From Acetobacterium malicum subsp. dehalogenans DSM 11527 (lineage in GTDB: Bacteria; Bacillota; Clostridia; Eubacteriales; Eubacteriaceae), in the NCBI RefSeq assembly GCF_000472665.1, contig NZ_AXAC01000022.1:599-64598 (forward strand): DNA of 64,000 nucleotides, written 5' to 3'. Shown here one piece after another: positions 63,580-64,000 of this stretch; position 1 is the stretch's first letter; each line of letters opens with the position of its first letter. Under the pieces are notes generated by a model. It was not told the DNA's origin. It made no database searches and was given only the letters and a program-made list of their open reading frames with translations. A program made the position numbers and the translations under genes.

Positions 63580-64000
63580 AGTGTTAGCTTTAAATAGGCA
63601 ACCATAAAAGCAAAAAATAAGGTGATCGAGAGACAGATTTCATTAAAGCCAAGTTCAAATGAAGTAATGAAAGCCAGACGATTTGTTTTTTTGAATAAGC
63701 CGCGATAAATAAGGATACCCAGGAATATAGATCCAATGAAAAGTAGCATTTTTATACTGTAAGACAATCGATCGACAGTCAATTTGACGTTAAAAAGGAT
63801 GGCGATCAGCTCGCTGCCAAAAATACCACCGAGAAAACACAACATGCTCAGAGTTAAGACCACCGCTTTCTCCAGAATATCGGAGTCAGCGGTTTCTTTT
63901 TTGCCCGAACTGCCGAAAAGAAGTTGGCCATATTTAATAAAGACGACAATGGTTCCCAGATTAATCAGAATCAGTCCAGATTCGATCCAGGTTCCGCTTG
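63576..64000 (-). CDS. C-terminal part of a polytopic membrane protein (antiporter/complex I-like?)
   Basis: The frame is open from the right edge of the window to a stop at 63576, so 141 C-terminal residues are visible and the start lies outside. Four hydrophobic segments are separated by short polar loops; GSSGKKETADSDILEKA is the largest. The helix INLGTIVVFIKYGQLLFG and the tail resemble the ends of NuoL/M/N or Mrp-type ion-translocating subunits, but this is uncertain. It converges on the FeoA gene with no terminator between. Confidence 0.5.
   Translation of the reverse strand, partial: SGTWIESGLILINLGTIVVFIKYGQLLFGSSGKKETADSDILEKAVVLTLSMLCFLGGIFGSELIAILFNVKLTVDRLSYSIKMLLFIGSIFLGILIYRGLFKKTNRLAFITSFELGFNEICLSITLFFAFMVAYLKLTL

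Noticed and set aside
1-64000. CRISPR arrays, transposases, integrases or phage genes
   Set aside because: No regularly spaced repeats of CRISPR type and no recognisable mobile-element protein were found on either strand.

Overview
The window reads as a chromosomal segment of a low-to-mid GC Firmicute of class Clostridia, most likely an acetogen of the Acetobacterium/Eubacterium group. The support is a corrinoid methyl-transfer operon with a methyltetrahydrofolate methyltransferase, a full V/A-type ATPase operon, a CIRCE-controlled small heat-shock protein, a glmS ribozyme and strong AGGAGG-type ribosome binding sites. The genus is an inference. I saw no insertion sequence, prophage, CRISPR array or rRNA operon.

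Layout. 1-3.3 kb: tRNA-Lys and a leftward copper operon (copA-csoR) with a promoter/operator for its own repressor. 3.3-12.2 kb: rightward nine-gene V/A-ATPase operon (H-C-I-K-F-E-A-B-D) ending in a shared terminator. 12.2-16.9 kb: leftward ACT-domain protein, phenylacetate-CoA ligase, GlnRS and M29 aminopeptidase. 16.9-22.0 kb: small zinc-ribbon protein, GIY-YIG protein, K+ channel, a MurT/GatD-like pair that has lost the residues of its amidotransferase site, and an MnmA-like thiouridylase. 22.2-25.8 kb: glmM, glmS ribozyme, glmS. 25.9-35.2 kb: a PucR-type regulator divergent from two UroD-fold methyltransferases, a methyl-THF methyltransferase and a corrinoid protein, followed by a chemoreceptor gene broken by one stop codon and an MFS transporter. 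35.2-38.9 kb: hsp20, a DbpA-type RNA helicase with an attenuator-like leader, Nudix and HD hydrolases. 38.9-44.6 kb: an sRNA-like promoter-terminator unit and a peptide/nickel-family ABC transporter. 44.6-49.3 kb: pstS-C-A-B-phoU behind TTAACA direct repeats. 49.5-63.6 kb: signalling region with three GGDEF cyclases, an HD-GYP phosphodiesterase, a two-component system, a poly-HAMP chemoreceptor and several orphans. The right edge holds the C-terminal end of a membrane protein.

How the genes work together. The methyltransferase set should move methyl groups from a methoxylated or other methylated substrate through a corrinoid protein to tetrahydrofolate, feeding the Wood-Ljungdahl pathway. The MFS carrier, PucR regulator and chemoreceptor next to it fit uptake, sensing and control. 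GlmM and GlmS supply amino sugars for the cell wall. Pst/PhoU handles phosphate. The GGDEF/HD-GYP genes suggest a locally dense c-di-GMP input.

Most notable items: the MurT/GatD-like pair without its Cys/His site, the CopA with a C-terminal CopZ-like domain that carries its own ribosome binding site, the PDZ-like insert in PstA, the two unlike UroD-family methyltransferases, the sRNA-like unit at 39.0 kb and the exact 273-bp poly-HAMP repeats.
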